Shown: positions 7,726 through 16,890 of the stretch, piece after piece
Position numbering within the stretch: the stretch's first letter is position 1
Layout: the number at the start of each line of letters is the position of its first letter
Origin: Haliea sp.
GTDB lineage: Bacteria; Pseudomonadota; Gammaproteobacteria; Pseudomonadales; Halieaceae
Direction of reading: 5' to 3'
Assembly (NCBI GenBank): GCA_002692965.1
Contig: NZNC01000015.1
Span: 1-64,000 of the forward strand
DNA length: 64,000 nucleotides
The notes under the pieces: model-generated
The model's database searches: none
The model's input: only the letters and a program-made list of their open reading frames with translations
What the model was told of the DNA's origin: nothing
Translations under genes and position numbers: made by a program

Positions 7726-8859
7726 ATGCACATTGTCGAGAAAACGCTGTCACTACTTCTGCTGGCGCTGGTGCTGACCGCACCTCCCGCCTCTGGGCAG
7801 CACTACGAATTGGTGACACTGGCGGATGGCCTGCAACACCCATGGTCAGTCGTCCAGTTACCCGACGGCGACTTTCTCGTCAGCGAACGCCCCGGGCGAC
7901 TTTTGCGTATCGCAGCGGCGGACGGTTCGATTCAGGCAATCCAGGGTGGCCCGGAAACCCTGACCGGCGGGCAGGGTGGTTACTTCGACATTGCCCTGCA
8001 CCCGCAATTTGAGCACAACGCGCTGGTCTATCTCGCCTATGCCCGAGGCAAGCCCGGCGACAATGCCACCACACTGCACCGTGCGCGCCTCCGGGGCGAC
8101 GAACTGTTCGAGGGCGAGGATCTGCTGGCGGTTAGTCCACCGAAGACCACCCGGCAACACTACGGCGGTCGTCTGCTGTTTCTCGAAGACGCCACACTGC
8201 TGCTGAGCACTGGCGACGGTTTTGATCTGCGCGAACAGGCCCAGTCACTGGACAGTGAACTGGGCAAGGTTCTGCGTGTCACGGATGGCGGCAAACCCTC
8301 ACCCGGCAACCCCTTTACCCACAGCGGTGCGGAGCGGATATGGACGCTGGGGCATCGCAATCCACAGGGCCTGGCGCGGGATCCCGCCACCGGTACGGTA
8401 TACCTGCACGAACACGGGCCGCGGGGAGGTGACGAGCTGAATGTATTGACGGCGGGCAACAATTACGGCTGGCCCGCCGTCACCTATGGCCTGGACTACA
8501 GTGGCGCCTTCGTTTCCCCCTTCCAGAGTCTGCCCGGCATGACCGAGCCCCTGCATACCTGGACGCCGAGCATCGCGCCCTCGGGAATGACCGTGTATCG
8601 CGGCGACGCCTTCCCCGACTGGCAAGGTGACCTGCTGGTGGGGGCACTGGTGCCGAAGGAAGTCCGATTACTGGAGCTGCAGCAGGGCAGGATTGCCGCG
8701 GAAAAATCGCTGTTCAGAGAGGTCGGCGAGCGTATACGCGACGTTCGCACCGGCAGGGATGGCCTGTTGTATCTGCTCACAGACAGCGAGCAGGGCCGCT
8801 TGATTCAAATACGCCCCGCGCCGGCGACACGCGCCGGTGCGGGAGAAGACACCCGGTGA
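7726..8859 (+). CDS. Periplasmic PQQ-dependent aldose sugar dehydrogenase (YliI/Asd-like)
   Basis: A soluble glucose-dehydrogenase-type beta-propeller of 377 residues. The N-terminus MHIVEKTLSLLLLALVLTAP, ending near PASGQ, is a Sec signal peptide, placing the enzyme in the periplasm. Propeller features include HPWSVVQLPDGDFLVSERPGR, FDIALHPQF, the HYGGRLLF stretch and GHRNPQGLARDP; the glycine-rich HGPRGGDELN is typical of the PQQ site. It should oxidise aldoses to lactones and pass electrons to the respiratory chain. I prefer the ATG at 7726 (AAAGGA upstream, signal peptide starts there) over an in-frame ATG at 7696. Confidence 0.88.
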   Translation: MHIVEKTLSLLLLALVLTAPPASGQHYELVTLADGLQHPWSVVQLPDGDFLVSERPGRLLRIAAADGSIQAIQGGPETLTGGQGGYFDIALHPQFEHNALVYLAYARGKPGDNATTLHRARLRGDELFEGEDLLAVSPPKTTRQHYGGRLLFLEDATLLLSTGDGFDLREQAQSLDSELGKVLRVTDGGKPSPGNPFTHSGAERIWTLGHRNPQGLARDPATGTVYLHEHGPRGGDELNVLTAGNNYGWPAVTYGLDYSGAFVSPFQSLPGMTEPLHTWTPSIAPSGMTVYRGDAFPDWQGDLLVGALVPKEVRLLELQQGRIAAEKSLFREVGERIRDVRTGRDGLLYLLTDSEQGRLIQIRPAPATRAGAGEDTR

Positions 8860-8914
8860 GGCCGGAGCATCACGACCGCGAGCCCTGAAGACCGCGACCG
8901 CCCGGACCAGGCCC

Positions 8915-9718
8915 TCAGCTGTTGCTGCCGCCCGACTGGGCTGCGGCTTTGGGCGTTGCCTTGCGCGGAGCACTCTTGCGCACCGGACGCTTGGCCGTTG
9001 TGGTCGCGCGCTTGGCGGCTGGCGCCTTGCGTGCGGCTGTCTTCCGCGCGGGCGCCTTGCCAGCAGCGGCCTTGCGTTTGGCAGGCGCTTTCTTCGCTGG
9101 TGCCTTTTTAGCGGCAGCTTTCTTCGCCGGTGCCTTTTTCACTGGTGCCTTGCGTGCTGCCGACTTTTTCGCGGGAGCTTTACCGGCTGGTGCTTTGCGT
9201 GCGGGAGACTTCTTCCCGGCAGCCTTTTTCGCTGCGGCTTTTTTCGCAGGCGCCTTCTTTGCTGCCGTCTTGCGACGCGCCGGGGCTTTGCCGCCCGCTG
9301 CTGCCTTTACCTGGCGGCTCTTGTTGACTGCCTGTTCGGCAATTGCCGCAGCTTTCTCTGCCGCCTGGGCGCGGCTGGCTTCAAGCGCCAGATCCGCCTG
9401 AATAGGCAACAGTTTCTCGGCCGAGGAATAGGCAGACTTGGCCACCTTCGCGACCGCATCCGCGAGTTCCTGCACGTGCTTGACCAGCTCCTCCACCCGC
9501 TTGTGGTTGGCGTTGCTGCCTTTCTTCTGCAGATCTGCGCGTGCCTTCTTCAGACGTGCGTTAGCATCACTGTGCTTTTTCCGTGCCTTGGTAAGGTCGG
9601 TTTTGACGCGGTTCTGAATTTTCTCGGTTTCCGCAATCAGCTTCTTTTGCAGCTGAGCAACCTTCTTGTTGGCTTGCTCTGCCATTTTGGCGGCTTGCGC
9701 CAGTTCCTTTTCCAACAT
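8915..9718 (-). CDS. AlgP/histone H1-like protein with Lys-Ala-Pro repeat tail
   Basis: This 267-residue protein starts with a charged, probably coiled-coil region (about 1-130, many Lys/Glu/Gln heptads) and ends in about 120 residues of degenerate KAPAKKA/ARKAP repeats, like the C-terminal domain of histone H1 and Pseudomonas AlgP. Such tails bind DNA nonspecifically. I chose MLEKELAQ at 9718 because GGGAG lies upstream and the extra 55 residues of the longer frame look noncoding. The repetitive tail makes it prone to length variation between strains. A role in nucleoid organisation is inferred from composition only. Confidence 0.82.
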   Translation of the reverse strand: MLEKELAQAAKMAEQANKKVAQLQKKLIAETEKIQNRVKTDLTKARKKHSDANARLKKARADLQKKGSNANHKRVEELVKHVQELADAVAKVAKSAYSSAEKLLPIQADLALEASRAQAAEKAAAIAEQAVNKSRQVKAAAGGKAPARRKTAAKKAPAKKAAAKKAAGKKSPARKAPAGKAPAKKSAARKAPVKKAPAKKAAAKKAPAKKAPAKRKAAAGKAPARKTAARKAPAAKRATTTAKRPVRKSAPRKATPKAAAQSGGSNS

Positions 9719-9981
9719 GGGCGTCGACTCCCTGAAATGGGTGGGTACCACTGCAATAGTGTAGGCAGATTCACTGGCCACGCAAATAGCCGCGGGGTTT
9801 TTAATCCCCTGCGGCGGTATAAATACCGTCTTTGTTGCGCCCCTCGCCTCATTGAAGTGCATAAACAGGGAAAAACGCACCAACAGAAAACAGCTATCGC
9901 GACAGTCCTGTGAGAAATGTTTGCGGCACGCGAAAAAAATTGCGGCTGCGAAACCCTAACGCTTCGCTGTGACGCAACATG

Positions 9982-10596
9982 CTATTCCGACTGTGCGCGA
10001 ATCCAGCTGACAATATCGGCGAGGGCGGCGTCATCGGGAAGCGCCGCGGCCATGGAACGCATCTGCCGGCCCGCGCGGTCCTCGCGCAGACGCCCGCGCT
10101 GACCTTCACGAAAGGCGTGCAACTGCGCCAGCAGGTACCAGTCGTCACCACCTGCCAGACGCGGCGCATTCAAGGCCAGGTTACCCTGGGCCCGCGGACC
10201 GTGACAGGCCGCACAGAATTGGCGGTAAAGCGTGCCTCCCCGTTCGCGATCCCCGGTCACAGTAACAGGCGACACATCGCTGTCCTGATCGGCAATCCAG
10301 GCAACCAATTCCGGCCAGGCAGCTTCGGGTGGCAACAGCGCAACGCTGCCAGCCATTTGTTGCGCCGCGGCGCTGGCGCCCTCACCTCCACGCCAGCCAC
10401 GCTGAAACTTTTCCAGCTGCAGCAGCAGTGATACCGGATCGAGGTGATTCAGGCGCGGTGCAGCGAGGGCTCGCTGACCCTGCGCCTGTTCACCGTGGCA
10501 GGTCGCACAGGGAGCGTAGAGCTCGCTATTTGCCGAAGCACCGCCAACCCACGCAAAACTCAACAAGGCAAGGCGAAAGAAAATCGTCAATCTCAT
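9982..10596 (-). CDS. Periplasmic dihaem cytochrome c (cytochrome c4-like)
   Basis: The 204-residue precursor has a signal peptide cleaved near GGASA-N (residue 22) and two class I cytochrome domains with haem motifs CATCH (30-34) and CAACH (128-132). Likely axial methionines are Met81 and Met179 or Met182. This two-domain layout resembles cytochrome c4 and related electron carriers between the bc1 complex and terminal oxidases. Both domains carry an APRL motif downstream of the haem site (46-49 and 144-147). It appears monocistronic. The specific redox partner cannot be deduced. Confidence 0.88.
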   Translation of the reverse strand: MRLTIFFRLALLSFAWVGGASANSELYAPCATCHGEQAQGQRALAAPRLNHLDPVSLLLQLEKFQRGWRGGEGASAAAQQMAGSVALLPPEAAWPELVAWIADQDSDVSPVTVTGDRERGGTLYRQFCAACHGPRAQGNLALNAPRLAGGDDWYLLAQLHAFREGQRGRLREDRAGRQMRSMAAALPDDAALADIVSWIRAQSE

Positions 10597-10781
10597 GGCT
10601 CTGGGAACATCGTCGGAGGGAAATGTGAATCTAGCAGTTTTTGCTGTGAGGGCCTACAGTGCTGAGTGTCCTGGAGCCCCAAGACAATGATAACGGACTG
10701 GGCTAGACTCGCCCTGAGCGGTGTCTCAGTGCGAAGAACACAACTCGAAAACCCTTAATTGGCAATGCACAGGGAATAACA

Positions 10782-11177
10782 ATGGAATACGACCCCCAGC
10801 AACACAGCCTGAAATGCCCCAAGTGTGGCCACGGCATGCAGGAAGCCAGCTACGGTGATATCACCATCGACCGTTGCACCGAGTGCGGTGGCCTGTGGTT
10901 CGATACCGGCGAGGCCGAGCAACTGAAGGATCGCTACATGGGCGACGTGCTGGACACCGGTAATCCGCGGGACGGCCGGCGCTGGGACACTGTGGAAGAC
11001 ATCGCCTGCCCGCGCTGCGGCAAGGACATGCAGAAAACCTCTGACCCCAAGCAAAAGCACATCTGGTACGAGTCCTGCGAAGAGCATGGCCTGTTCATGG
11101 ACGCCGGCGAATTCACCGATTACAAGCACGAAACCCTGCTGGACCTGTTCCGCAGTCTGATCCGCGGCGGCCGCTAA
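10782..11177 (+). CDS. TFIIB-type zinc-ribbon protein
   Basis: A 131-residue soluble protein with a zf-TFIIB ribbon (PF13453-like): C12-x2-C15 and C32-x2-C35 in KCPKCGHGM and CTECGGLWFDTGE. A second degenerate half repeats the pattern with C76-x2-C79, C99 and His102 followed by GLFMDAGEF, so the protein is probably an internal duplication with two metal sites. Family members are widespread in bacteria and mostly uncharacterised. AGGGAATA precedes the ATG. The MFS gene follows 16 bp downstream and may be cotranscribed. Confidence 0.85.
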   Translation: MEYDPQQHSLKCPKCGHGMQEASYGDITIDRCTECGGLWFDTGEAEQLKDRYMGDVLDTGNPRDGRRWDTVEDIACPRCGKDMQKTSDPKQKHIWYESCEEHGLFMDAGEFTDYKHETLLDLFRSLIRGGR

Positions 11178-11193
11178 GGCGCCTGCAAAGGGA

Positions 11194-12654
11194 ATGCCCC
11201 GCCCTACCCTGTCGCGAGGGGACCGGCTGCTCTATGGCCTTGGCGGCGCGGCACCCGCCGCCAAGGAAGCAGCCTACACCATGTTTGTGCTGCTTTTTTA
11301 CACCCAGGTACTTGGGCTGGGAGGAACCATTACGGGCGTCATCATCGCCCTGAGCCTGATCTGGGACGGCGTATCCGATCCCCTGGTCGGCTCACTCTCC
11401 GATCGACTGCACAGCCGCTGGGGCCGACGCCACCCATTCATGGCCATGAGTGTGCTTCCCCTCGGTCTCGGCTTTGTCGGTCTGTTCAGCCCGCCCGCAG
11501 CGGTCGCGGCCAACACCACCTGGCTGGCCGGCTGGCTGCTGTTCTGGTCGCTCTGGGTGCGCACATTTGTCACCACCTTTGCCATTCCGCACCTGGCGCT
11601 CTCGGCCGAAATCACCACCGATTACCACGAGCGCAGCCAGGTGCTCGGGGCCCGGCTGGCGACCATGTTCCTGTTCGCGGTCTTGCTGCCCGCCGCGGGG
11701 ATGTACTGGATATTTCCGGAAAGCGCCGGTCAGGATGGTCGCTTCGAGGCGGAGAATTACCCGCTCTACGGCGCCCTCAGTTGTCTGGTCGTATGGTTGA
11801 CCACCAGCCTCAGTACGGTCGGCACCCGGCAGCATGCCCGCAATGCACCGCGAGCGCTGGAGGAGCGTACAACGCTGCTGCAGCTGGGGCGCGACCTCTG
11901 GCGCACCCTCGATAACCGCAATTTTCGCTACCTGATTGCCTACGACATGGCCGCCACCGGCGCCTACGGTGTCATCACCAGCTTGAACATGCTGGTCTGG
12001 ACCTTCTTCTGGAGTTTCAGTGCCTTCCAGGTGTCCATCATTCTCTCGCTACCCAGCCTGCTTGCGGTCGCGCTGGCCACCCTCAGCCTCGGGCCGCTGG
12101 GTCGCCTTGCCCCCAAGCACCGCCTGGTACAACTGGCGCTGGCGGGACTGATCCTGAATTGCCTCTGGCTCTATCCCGCGGCCCTGCTGGGCTGGCTACC
12201 GGACAGTCCATCACTGCGTTTCTGGCTGAATTTCCTGTTCATGTTTCTTTTCATGTACCTGTTTCTACTGCGTCTGATCAACAGCACCTCGATCGTTGCC
12301 GACCTCACCGATGAGCACGAGCTCGCCCACGGCGTGCGCCAGGAAGGCAGTTATTTTGCCGTCATCAATTTCGTCAGCAAGCTGGCGACGGTTGTCGGCC
12401 CGCTCTACGGTGGCCTGGCGCTGGACTGGGTGGGACTGTCAGCCGGCATGCGCCCCGGCGATGTACCGGAGTCTACGCGAGAGGGACTGGTCTACGCCCT
12501 CGGTCTTGGCGTTATTCCTGCACTGTTGCTCGCCCTGCTGGCAATTGCCCGGGTCCACACCAGCGAAGCCAACCTGCGCGCAGTGCAGGCCGCCATAGCC
12601 GAGCGGCGTGACACCGAAAGCCGCACCCGCGATGGCAGCCAGACCAAGGCTTGA
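11194..12654 (+). CDS. MFS/GPH-type cation:solute symporter
   Basis: A 486-residue integral membrane protein with about 12 predicted segments. It resembles the glycoside-pentoside-hexuronide (MelB-like) branch of the major facilitator superfamily: an early RLLYGLGGAAPAAKEA segment, the loop DGVSDPLVGSLSDR with the characteristic DP, and SRWGRRHPFM. Family members import sugars or glycosides with Na+ or H+, but many marine bacterial members handle unknown solutes. It lies 16 bp after the zinc-ribbon gene and 53 bp before DAHP synthase, and neither neighbour points to a substrate. Confidence 0.78.
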   Translation: MPRPTLSRGDRLLYGLGGAAPAAKEAAYTMFVLLFYTQVLGLGGTITGVIIALSLIWDGVSDPLVGSLSDRLHSRWGRRHPFMAMSVLPLGLGFVGLFSPPAAVAANTTWLAGWLLFWSLWVRTFVTTFAIPHLALSAEITTDYHERSQVLGARLATMFLFAVLLPAAGMYWIFPESAGQDGRFEAENYPLYGALSCLVVWLTTSLSTVGTRQHARNAPRALEERTTLLQLGRDLWRTLDNRNFRYLIAYDMAATGAYGVITSLNMLVWTFFWSFSAFQVSIILSLPSLLAVALATLSLGPLGRLAPKHRLVQLALAGLILNCLWLYPAALLGWLPDSPSLRFWLNFLFMFLFMYLFLLRLINSTSIVADLTDEHELAHGVRQEGSYFAVINFVSKLATVVGPLYGGLALDWVGLSAGMRPGDVPESTREGLVYALGLGVIPALLLALLAIARVHTSEANLRAVQAAIAERRDTESRTRDGSQTKA

Positions 12655-12707
12655 GGCCGGCGGCCACCGGGGCGACAATGCCGGTCTTTATTGCGAGGAG
12701 ACCCGCC

Positions 12708-13766
12708 ATGAGCGCGCGCACTGACGACGTTCGCATTCACCGTGCCCAGCCCCTGATCACACCCTGGGTGCTGGCGGAGGAATTGCCCCTGCCCGAAGAG
12801 GCGGCGGACTTCATTGCCGCCTCGCGCCGGGCCATCGAGGCGGTGCTGTCCGGCGAGGATCGTCGCCTGCTGGTCATCGCCGGCCCCTGCTCGGTACACG
12901 ATCCCGAGGCCCTGCTCGCATTCGCGCGCGCCTTCAGGGAGGGCTGCCAGGATCTCGGTGATGCGCTGCTGCCGGTACTGCGTGTGTATTTCGAAAAGCC
13001 GCGCACCGTTGTCGGCTGGAAAGGTCTGATCAACGACCCGGACCTCGATGGCAGCTTCCACATCAACAAGGGTCTGCGCAGGGCGCGCAAGGTGCTGCTG
13101 GATGTTGCCGGACTGGAGCTTCCCGCAGCCAGTGAATTCCTGGATACCACCTTCGGCCAGTACTACGCGGAACTGGTCAGCTTCGGCGCCATTGGCGCGC
13201 GCACGGTAGAAAGCCAGATTCACCGGGAGCTGGCCTCGGGGCTCTCGATGCCCGTGGGCTTCAAGAACGGTACCAACGGCAACATCCAGGTCGCCATCGA
13301 CGCCATTCGCAGCGCCAGCCACGGTCACTGGTTCCCCTCGCTGACCAAGGAGGGCACGCCGGCCATCCTGCAATCCGCGGGCAACCCCCACGGCTACCTG
13401 ATCCTGCGGGGCGGGGGCGACAGCGGCCCCAACTATCACGCCGCAGCAGTTCAGCAGGCCGCGGAGGCACTGGCGGCCCACGACCTGCCTGCCTCGCTGA
13501 TCGTGGACTGCAGCCACGGCAACAGCGAGAAGGATCCGGCGCGGCAGGCCGTGGTAGTCTCGGACCTGTGCGACCAGATTGAGCAAGGCCAGGCAGCCAT
13601 CCGCGGCGTGATGCTGGAAAGCCACCTGGTGGGGGGAAACCAGCCCCTCGCAGCGCCTGACTCGCTGACCTTTGGTCAGAGCGTCACCGACGCCTGCCTC
13701 TCCCTGGCGGACACCTTGCCGCTACTGGAGCAGCTAGCCGCCGCGGTCCGTCGTCGGGCGCGCTGA
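12708..13766 (+). CDS. aroG: 3-deoxy-7-phosphoheptulonate synthase (DAHP synthase, type I)
   Basis: First enzyme of the shikimate pathway, condensing phosphoenolpyruvate and erythrose 4-phosphate. The 352-residue length matches AroF/AroG/AroH isozymes. Visible motifs are IAGPCSVHDPEA with the metal ligand Cys61, YFEKPRTVVGWKGL, the SFGAIGARTVESQIHRE block, GFKNGTNG and DCSHGNS. The ATG at 12708 is preceded by GAGGAG and gives the canonical length; the longer frame from 12651 adds noncoding-like residues. Which amino acid inhibits it cannot be read with confidence, so the symbol is given for the family, not the isozyme. Confidence 0.92.
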   Translation: MSARTDDVRIHRAQPLITPWVLAEELPLPEEAADFIAASRRAIEAVLSGEDRRLLVIAGPCSVHDPEALLAFARAFREGCQDLGDALLPVLRVYFEKPRTVVGWKGLINDPDLDGSFHINKGLRRARKVLLDVAGLELPAASEFLDTTFGQYYAELVSFGAIGARTVESQIHRELASGLSMPVGFKNGTNGNIQVAIDAIRSASHGHWFPSLTKEGTPAILQSAGNPHGYLILRGGGDSGPNYHAAAVQQAAEALAAHDLPASLIVDCSHGNSEKDPARQAVVVSDLCDQIEQGQAAIRGVMLESHLVGGNQPLAAPDSLTFGQSVTDACLSLADTLPLLEQLAAAVRRRAR

Positions 13767-13785
13767 GCGCGCCAGGGCCATCCAG

Positions 13786-14820
13786 CTACCAGCTGTAGCC
13801 GACCCGGAAACGGTAGGTCTGATCCAGCTCCTCGACCCCATCGGGCGCGCCGCTGTCATACTCGAGCAGGACCTCTGCGGCACCCTCGATACTCATGAAC
13901 ATGGGGAACGACAGGCCCATGATGACATCCAGGATCACCTCATCCGCCTGGTCCAGGTTCCAGATACCGGTGTGGTCCAGGTAGAGTTGAGAGTCACCGC
14001 CCAGGATATTGCTGTCAGCGTGGAGCGACCAATTCGCGCCCTGGTAACTTTCGTCCTCGGCGAGGATAAAATTCTCGTCCACGTAGACCAGGCCCGCCTC
14101 CGCGGACAGTGTCAGCGCAGGCTCCTCGTAAAACTGCCGGCCCAGGTAGGGACCCACGTAGTAGCGCAGGTCGAGGTCGGCGAACTTGTCCTGTTCGGCC
14201 GAGGCGTTGATACCCCAGTAATAGGGGCTGCCGTTGAGGAACTGATCGTACTTGCCCAGCGCGGACCAGTTCTCGGCGTTTTTTACCCCGTTCGCCTCGT
14301 CGACCTCGCCATTGATACGCAGGGTATAGCGGTCATCCAGGCTGCGCCAGGTGTTGTCGAGGCGGTAGTCCAGCTCGTCGGTATCCGTGTTGCCACGCTG
14401 CATGCCCAGGGCAAAGCTGGCCTGGCCGGTCCAGCGGTAACCCTGCCCCAGCTCCCAGGCCTGCGGGTTGACCAGGGACAAGTCCTCCAACTGATAAGTC
14501 CGGCTGCTCGCCACCTCAGTCGGCAACACCAGCTCCCGGTTCTCGACCTGCAGAGCAGGTGTCTCCAGCACCGAGTCGTCAGCCAGCTTGAGCACCGCCG
14601 GCCCCTCCGCGGACAGGCTCTCGATCTGGGCCTGCTGCACGCTCAGTGTGCCGGCAAAGCCGGTTTCGATGGTAACAATGCCGCCGCGAACGGCGGTTAC
14701 CGTGCCCAATATGCGCGAGCCGTCGCGCAGCACAATCTCGTCCTGCGCCTGGGCCAGAGGTATCGACAGACACAGCAGGGACAGTGCGCGGGCGAGGTGG
14801 CGGGGGGCGAATCCGGTCAT
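13786..14820 (-). CDS. DUF481 (YdiY-like) outer-membrane-type protein
   Basis: A 344-residue secreted protein with a signal peptide ending near IPLAQAQ (residue 26). It is followed by a short beta domain ([21 protein letters not shown]) and a large DUF481 beta-rich domain from about residue 120. The C-terminus RFRVGYSW ends in an aromatic residue, as expected for a BAM-inserted beta barrel. DUF481 proteins such as YdiY are of unknown function, some being acid- or salt-responsive. It is divergent from glutathione reductase over a 106-bp spacer, and it stands alone. Confidence 0.8.
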   Translation of the reverse strand: MTGFAPRHLARALSLLCLSIPLAQAQDEIVLRDGSRILGTVTAVRGGIVTIETGFAGTLSVQQAQIESLSAEGPAVLKLADDSVLETPALQVENRELVLPTEVASSRTYQLEDLSLVNPQAWELGQGYRWTGQASFALGMQRGNTDTDELDYRLDNTWRSLDDRYTLRINGEVDEANGVKNAENWSALGKYDQFLNGSPYYWGINASAEQDKFADLDLRYYVGPYLGRQFYEEPALTLSAEAGLVYVDENFILAEDESYQGANWSLHADSNILGGDSQLYLDHTGIWNLDQADEVILDVIMGLSFPMFMSIEGAAEVLLEYDSGAPDGVEELDQTYRFRVGYSW

Positions 14821-14926
14821 GTCAGGGCCTCATGCTCAAAAACCCGCTATGATAGCGGAATTTCACGGCTTTCGCGGTTCGGAGGGGGCCTCCGCGCCGC
14901 AGCCCGCGGTAAAAAAGGAGACAGCA

Positions 14927-16285
14927 GTGAGTGACAGGGACTACGACCTCTTCGTAATCGGCGCCGGCTCGGGCGGCGTGCGCGCCGCGCGTATGGCAGC
15001 GGGTTTTGGCGCCCGCGTCGCTGTGGCCGAAGATCGCTACATGGGCGGAACCTGCGTGAACGTCGGCTGCGTGCCCAAAAAGCTTTACGTCTATGCCTCG
15101 GAGTACAGCAAGGCCTTTGAAGACGCCCGCGGTTTTGGCTGGGACAGCGAGATTCCCCCCTTCGACTGGGAAACCCTGCGTGAAAACAAGCGCGTGGAGA
15201 TTTCCCGCCTGAACGCGATCTATCAGCGTCTGCTGGACAATTCCGGCGCCGATGTCTTCGACGGGCGCGCGCGCATCGTCGACGCCCACACCGTGGCCGT
15301 CGGCGAAGCCCGCTACAGCACCGACAGGATTCTGATTGCGACCGGCGGCTGGCCCCATGTACCCGACATTCCCGGGCGGGAGCTGGCCATCACCTCCAAC
15401 GAAGTTTTCGACCTCGATTATTTCCCGGAGCGCCTGGCCATCGTCGGCGGCGGCTATATCGCCGTGGAGTTCGCCGGTATCTTTAACGGGCTGGGTGCCC
15501 AGGTGACCCAACTGTACCGGGGGCCGCTCTTCCTGCGCGGTTTCGACGCCGACATTCGCGCCCACGCGGCACAGGAAATCGTCAAGACCGGTGTCGACCT
15601 GCGCTTCGAGACCAATGTCGAGGCAATCCGCCACGGCAGCGGTGGCCTGCTGCTGGAACTCAGTGACGGTTCGACCCTGGAAGTGGACGCAGTGCTCTAC
15701 GCGACGGGGCGCAAGCCCAACCTGGAAGGTCTCGGCCTGGAGCACGTCAACGTTGCCCTGAGCGAGTTCGGCACCATCGAGGTCGACCAGCACTATCGCA
15801 CCAGTGAGCCCTCGGTTTTCGCCCTCGGGGACGTCACCGGTGGCATGGAACTGACCCCGGTCGCGCTGGCAGAAGGCATGGCCTTCGCCCGTCGCGAGTT
15901 CGGCGGTCAGGAGGCGGAGGTCGACTACGACTTCATCCCCACCGCCGTCTTCAGCCAGCCCAATATCGGCACCGTGGGCTTCACCGAGGAACAGGCCCGG
16001 GCGCACTTCGGCCATATTCGCCTGTTCAAATCCACTTTCCGGCCGATGAAGCACACGATCAGCGGGCGCAGCGAACAGAGCCTGATGAAGCTGATTGTCG
16101 ACAAGGCCAGTGACCGGGTGGTGGGGCTGCACATGGTCGGGCCGGACGCGGGGGAAATCCTCCAGGGCTTTGCCGTCGCCATGCGGGCCGGTGCCACCAA
16201 GGCGATGTTCGACAGCACCATCGGCATTCACCCGACGGCCGCGGAAGAGCTGGTCACCATGCGCGAGCCCTGGACCGAGGACTGA
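14927..16285 (+). CDS. gor: Glutathione-disulfide reductase
   Basis: NADPH-dependent flavoenzyme that regenerates reduced glutathione. The 452-residue product has the FAD motif [11 protein letters not shown] at 12-22, the redox disulfide Cys43/Cys48 in [14 protein letters not shown], the NAD(P) motif [11 protein letters not shown] and the C-terminal HPTAAEE with the catalytic His-Glu pair. The GTG start at 14927 is chosen because AAAGGAG lies at the right distance and [12 protein letters not shown] begins the fold. The frame is open far upstream, but that stretch is antisense to the DUF481 gene. thpR follows 12 bp later and is likely cotranscribed. Confidence 0.95.
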   Translation: MSDRDYDLFVIGAGSGGVRAARMAAGFGARVAVAEDRYMGGTCVNVGCVPKKLYVYASEYSKAFEDARGFGWDSEIPPFDWETLRENKRVEISRLNAIYQRLLDNSGADVFDGRARIVDAHTVAVGEARYSTDRILIATGGWPHVPDIPGRELAITSNEVFDLDYFPERLAIVGGGYIAVEFAGIFNGLGAQVTQLYRGPLFLRGFDADIRAHAAQEIVKTGVDLRFETNVEAIRHGSGGLLLELSDGSTLEVDAVLYATGRKPNLEGLGLEHVNVALSEFGTIEVDQHYRTSEPSVFALGDVTGGMELTPVALAEGMAFARREFGGQEAEVDYDFIPTAVFSQPNIGTVGFTEEQARAHFGHIRLFKSTFRPMKHTISGRSEQSLMKLIVDKASDRVVGLHMVGPDAGEILQGFAVAMRAGATKAMFDSTIGIHPTAAEELVTMREPWTED

Positions 16286-16297
16286 GCGAGGGGCTGG

Positions 16298-16831
16298 ATG
16301 CGACTGTTCTTTGGCCTGGAGATTCCCGCGAACACGGCGCTGGCGATTGCCGATTGGCGCGAGCGCCAGTTCCCGCCGATGGGACGCCCGGTGCCTGTGG
16401 CGAATTTCCACATCACCCTGGCCTTTGTCGGCGAGTGTTCAGAGCCCGCTCTCGACCGACTGTGTCGCGACGTCGACGAGCGCCTGGAGCGGCAGATGCA
16501 GCACGGGGCCAGCATGACCCTGTCGCGGGTCGGCTACTGGCCGAAACCGGGAATCTGCTGGCTCGGGCCGTCAGATCCCCCGGTAGCTCTCGAGCAACTG
16601 GCGCGGTGCCTGCAACAAAGCGCCCTCGCGGTCGGAGCGCGGCGGGAACGGCGCTCCTACCAGCCACACCTGACCCTGTTCCGCCGCTGCGAGATACCGC
16701 CCCCCGCACCCACCGAAGCTGCCGATTTCCGGCTGGGCTGGCACCGTTTCACGCTCTACGAGTCGGTAGCGGGTCGGCAAGGCGTGCACTACCAGCCGCT
16801 GGCGGAGTGGCCCCTCGCGCAGGGCGACTGA
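16298..16831 (+). CDS. thpR: RNA 2',3'-cyclic phosphodiesterase
   Basis: A 2H-phosphoesterase of 177 residues with the two catalytic tetrapeptides HITL (His38) and HLTL (His124), and the N-terminal MRLFFGLEIP typical of ThpR/LigT. The enzyme opens 2',3'-cyclic phosphates on RNA ends to 2'-phosphates. It lies 12 bp downstream of gor and probably shares its transcript. The 3' end faces the valine-degradation operon with 59 bp between stops. No unusual feature is visible. Confidence 0.92.
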   Translation: MRLFFGLEIPANTALAIADWRERQFPPMGRPVPVANFHITLAFVGECSEPALDRLCRDVDERLERQMQHGASMTLSRVGYWPKPGICWLGPSDPPVALEQLARCLQQSALAVGARRERRSYQPHLTLFRRCEIPPPAPTEAADFRLGWHRFTLYESVAGRQGVHYQPLAEWPLAQGD

Positions 16832-16890
16832 TCCGCCGCGCCGCGCGATCCGACCCGGGCCAACTCGGGGCACAAGGCCGGACCTTGGAT

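Noticed and set aside
9815-9828. CGGTAT-AA-ATACCG palindrome upstream of the KAAP protein
   Set aside because: Only 14 bp, no promoter alignment, and such AT-rich dyads arise easily by chance.
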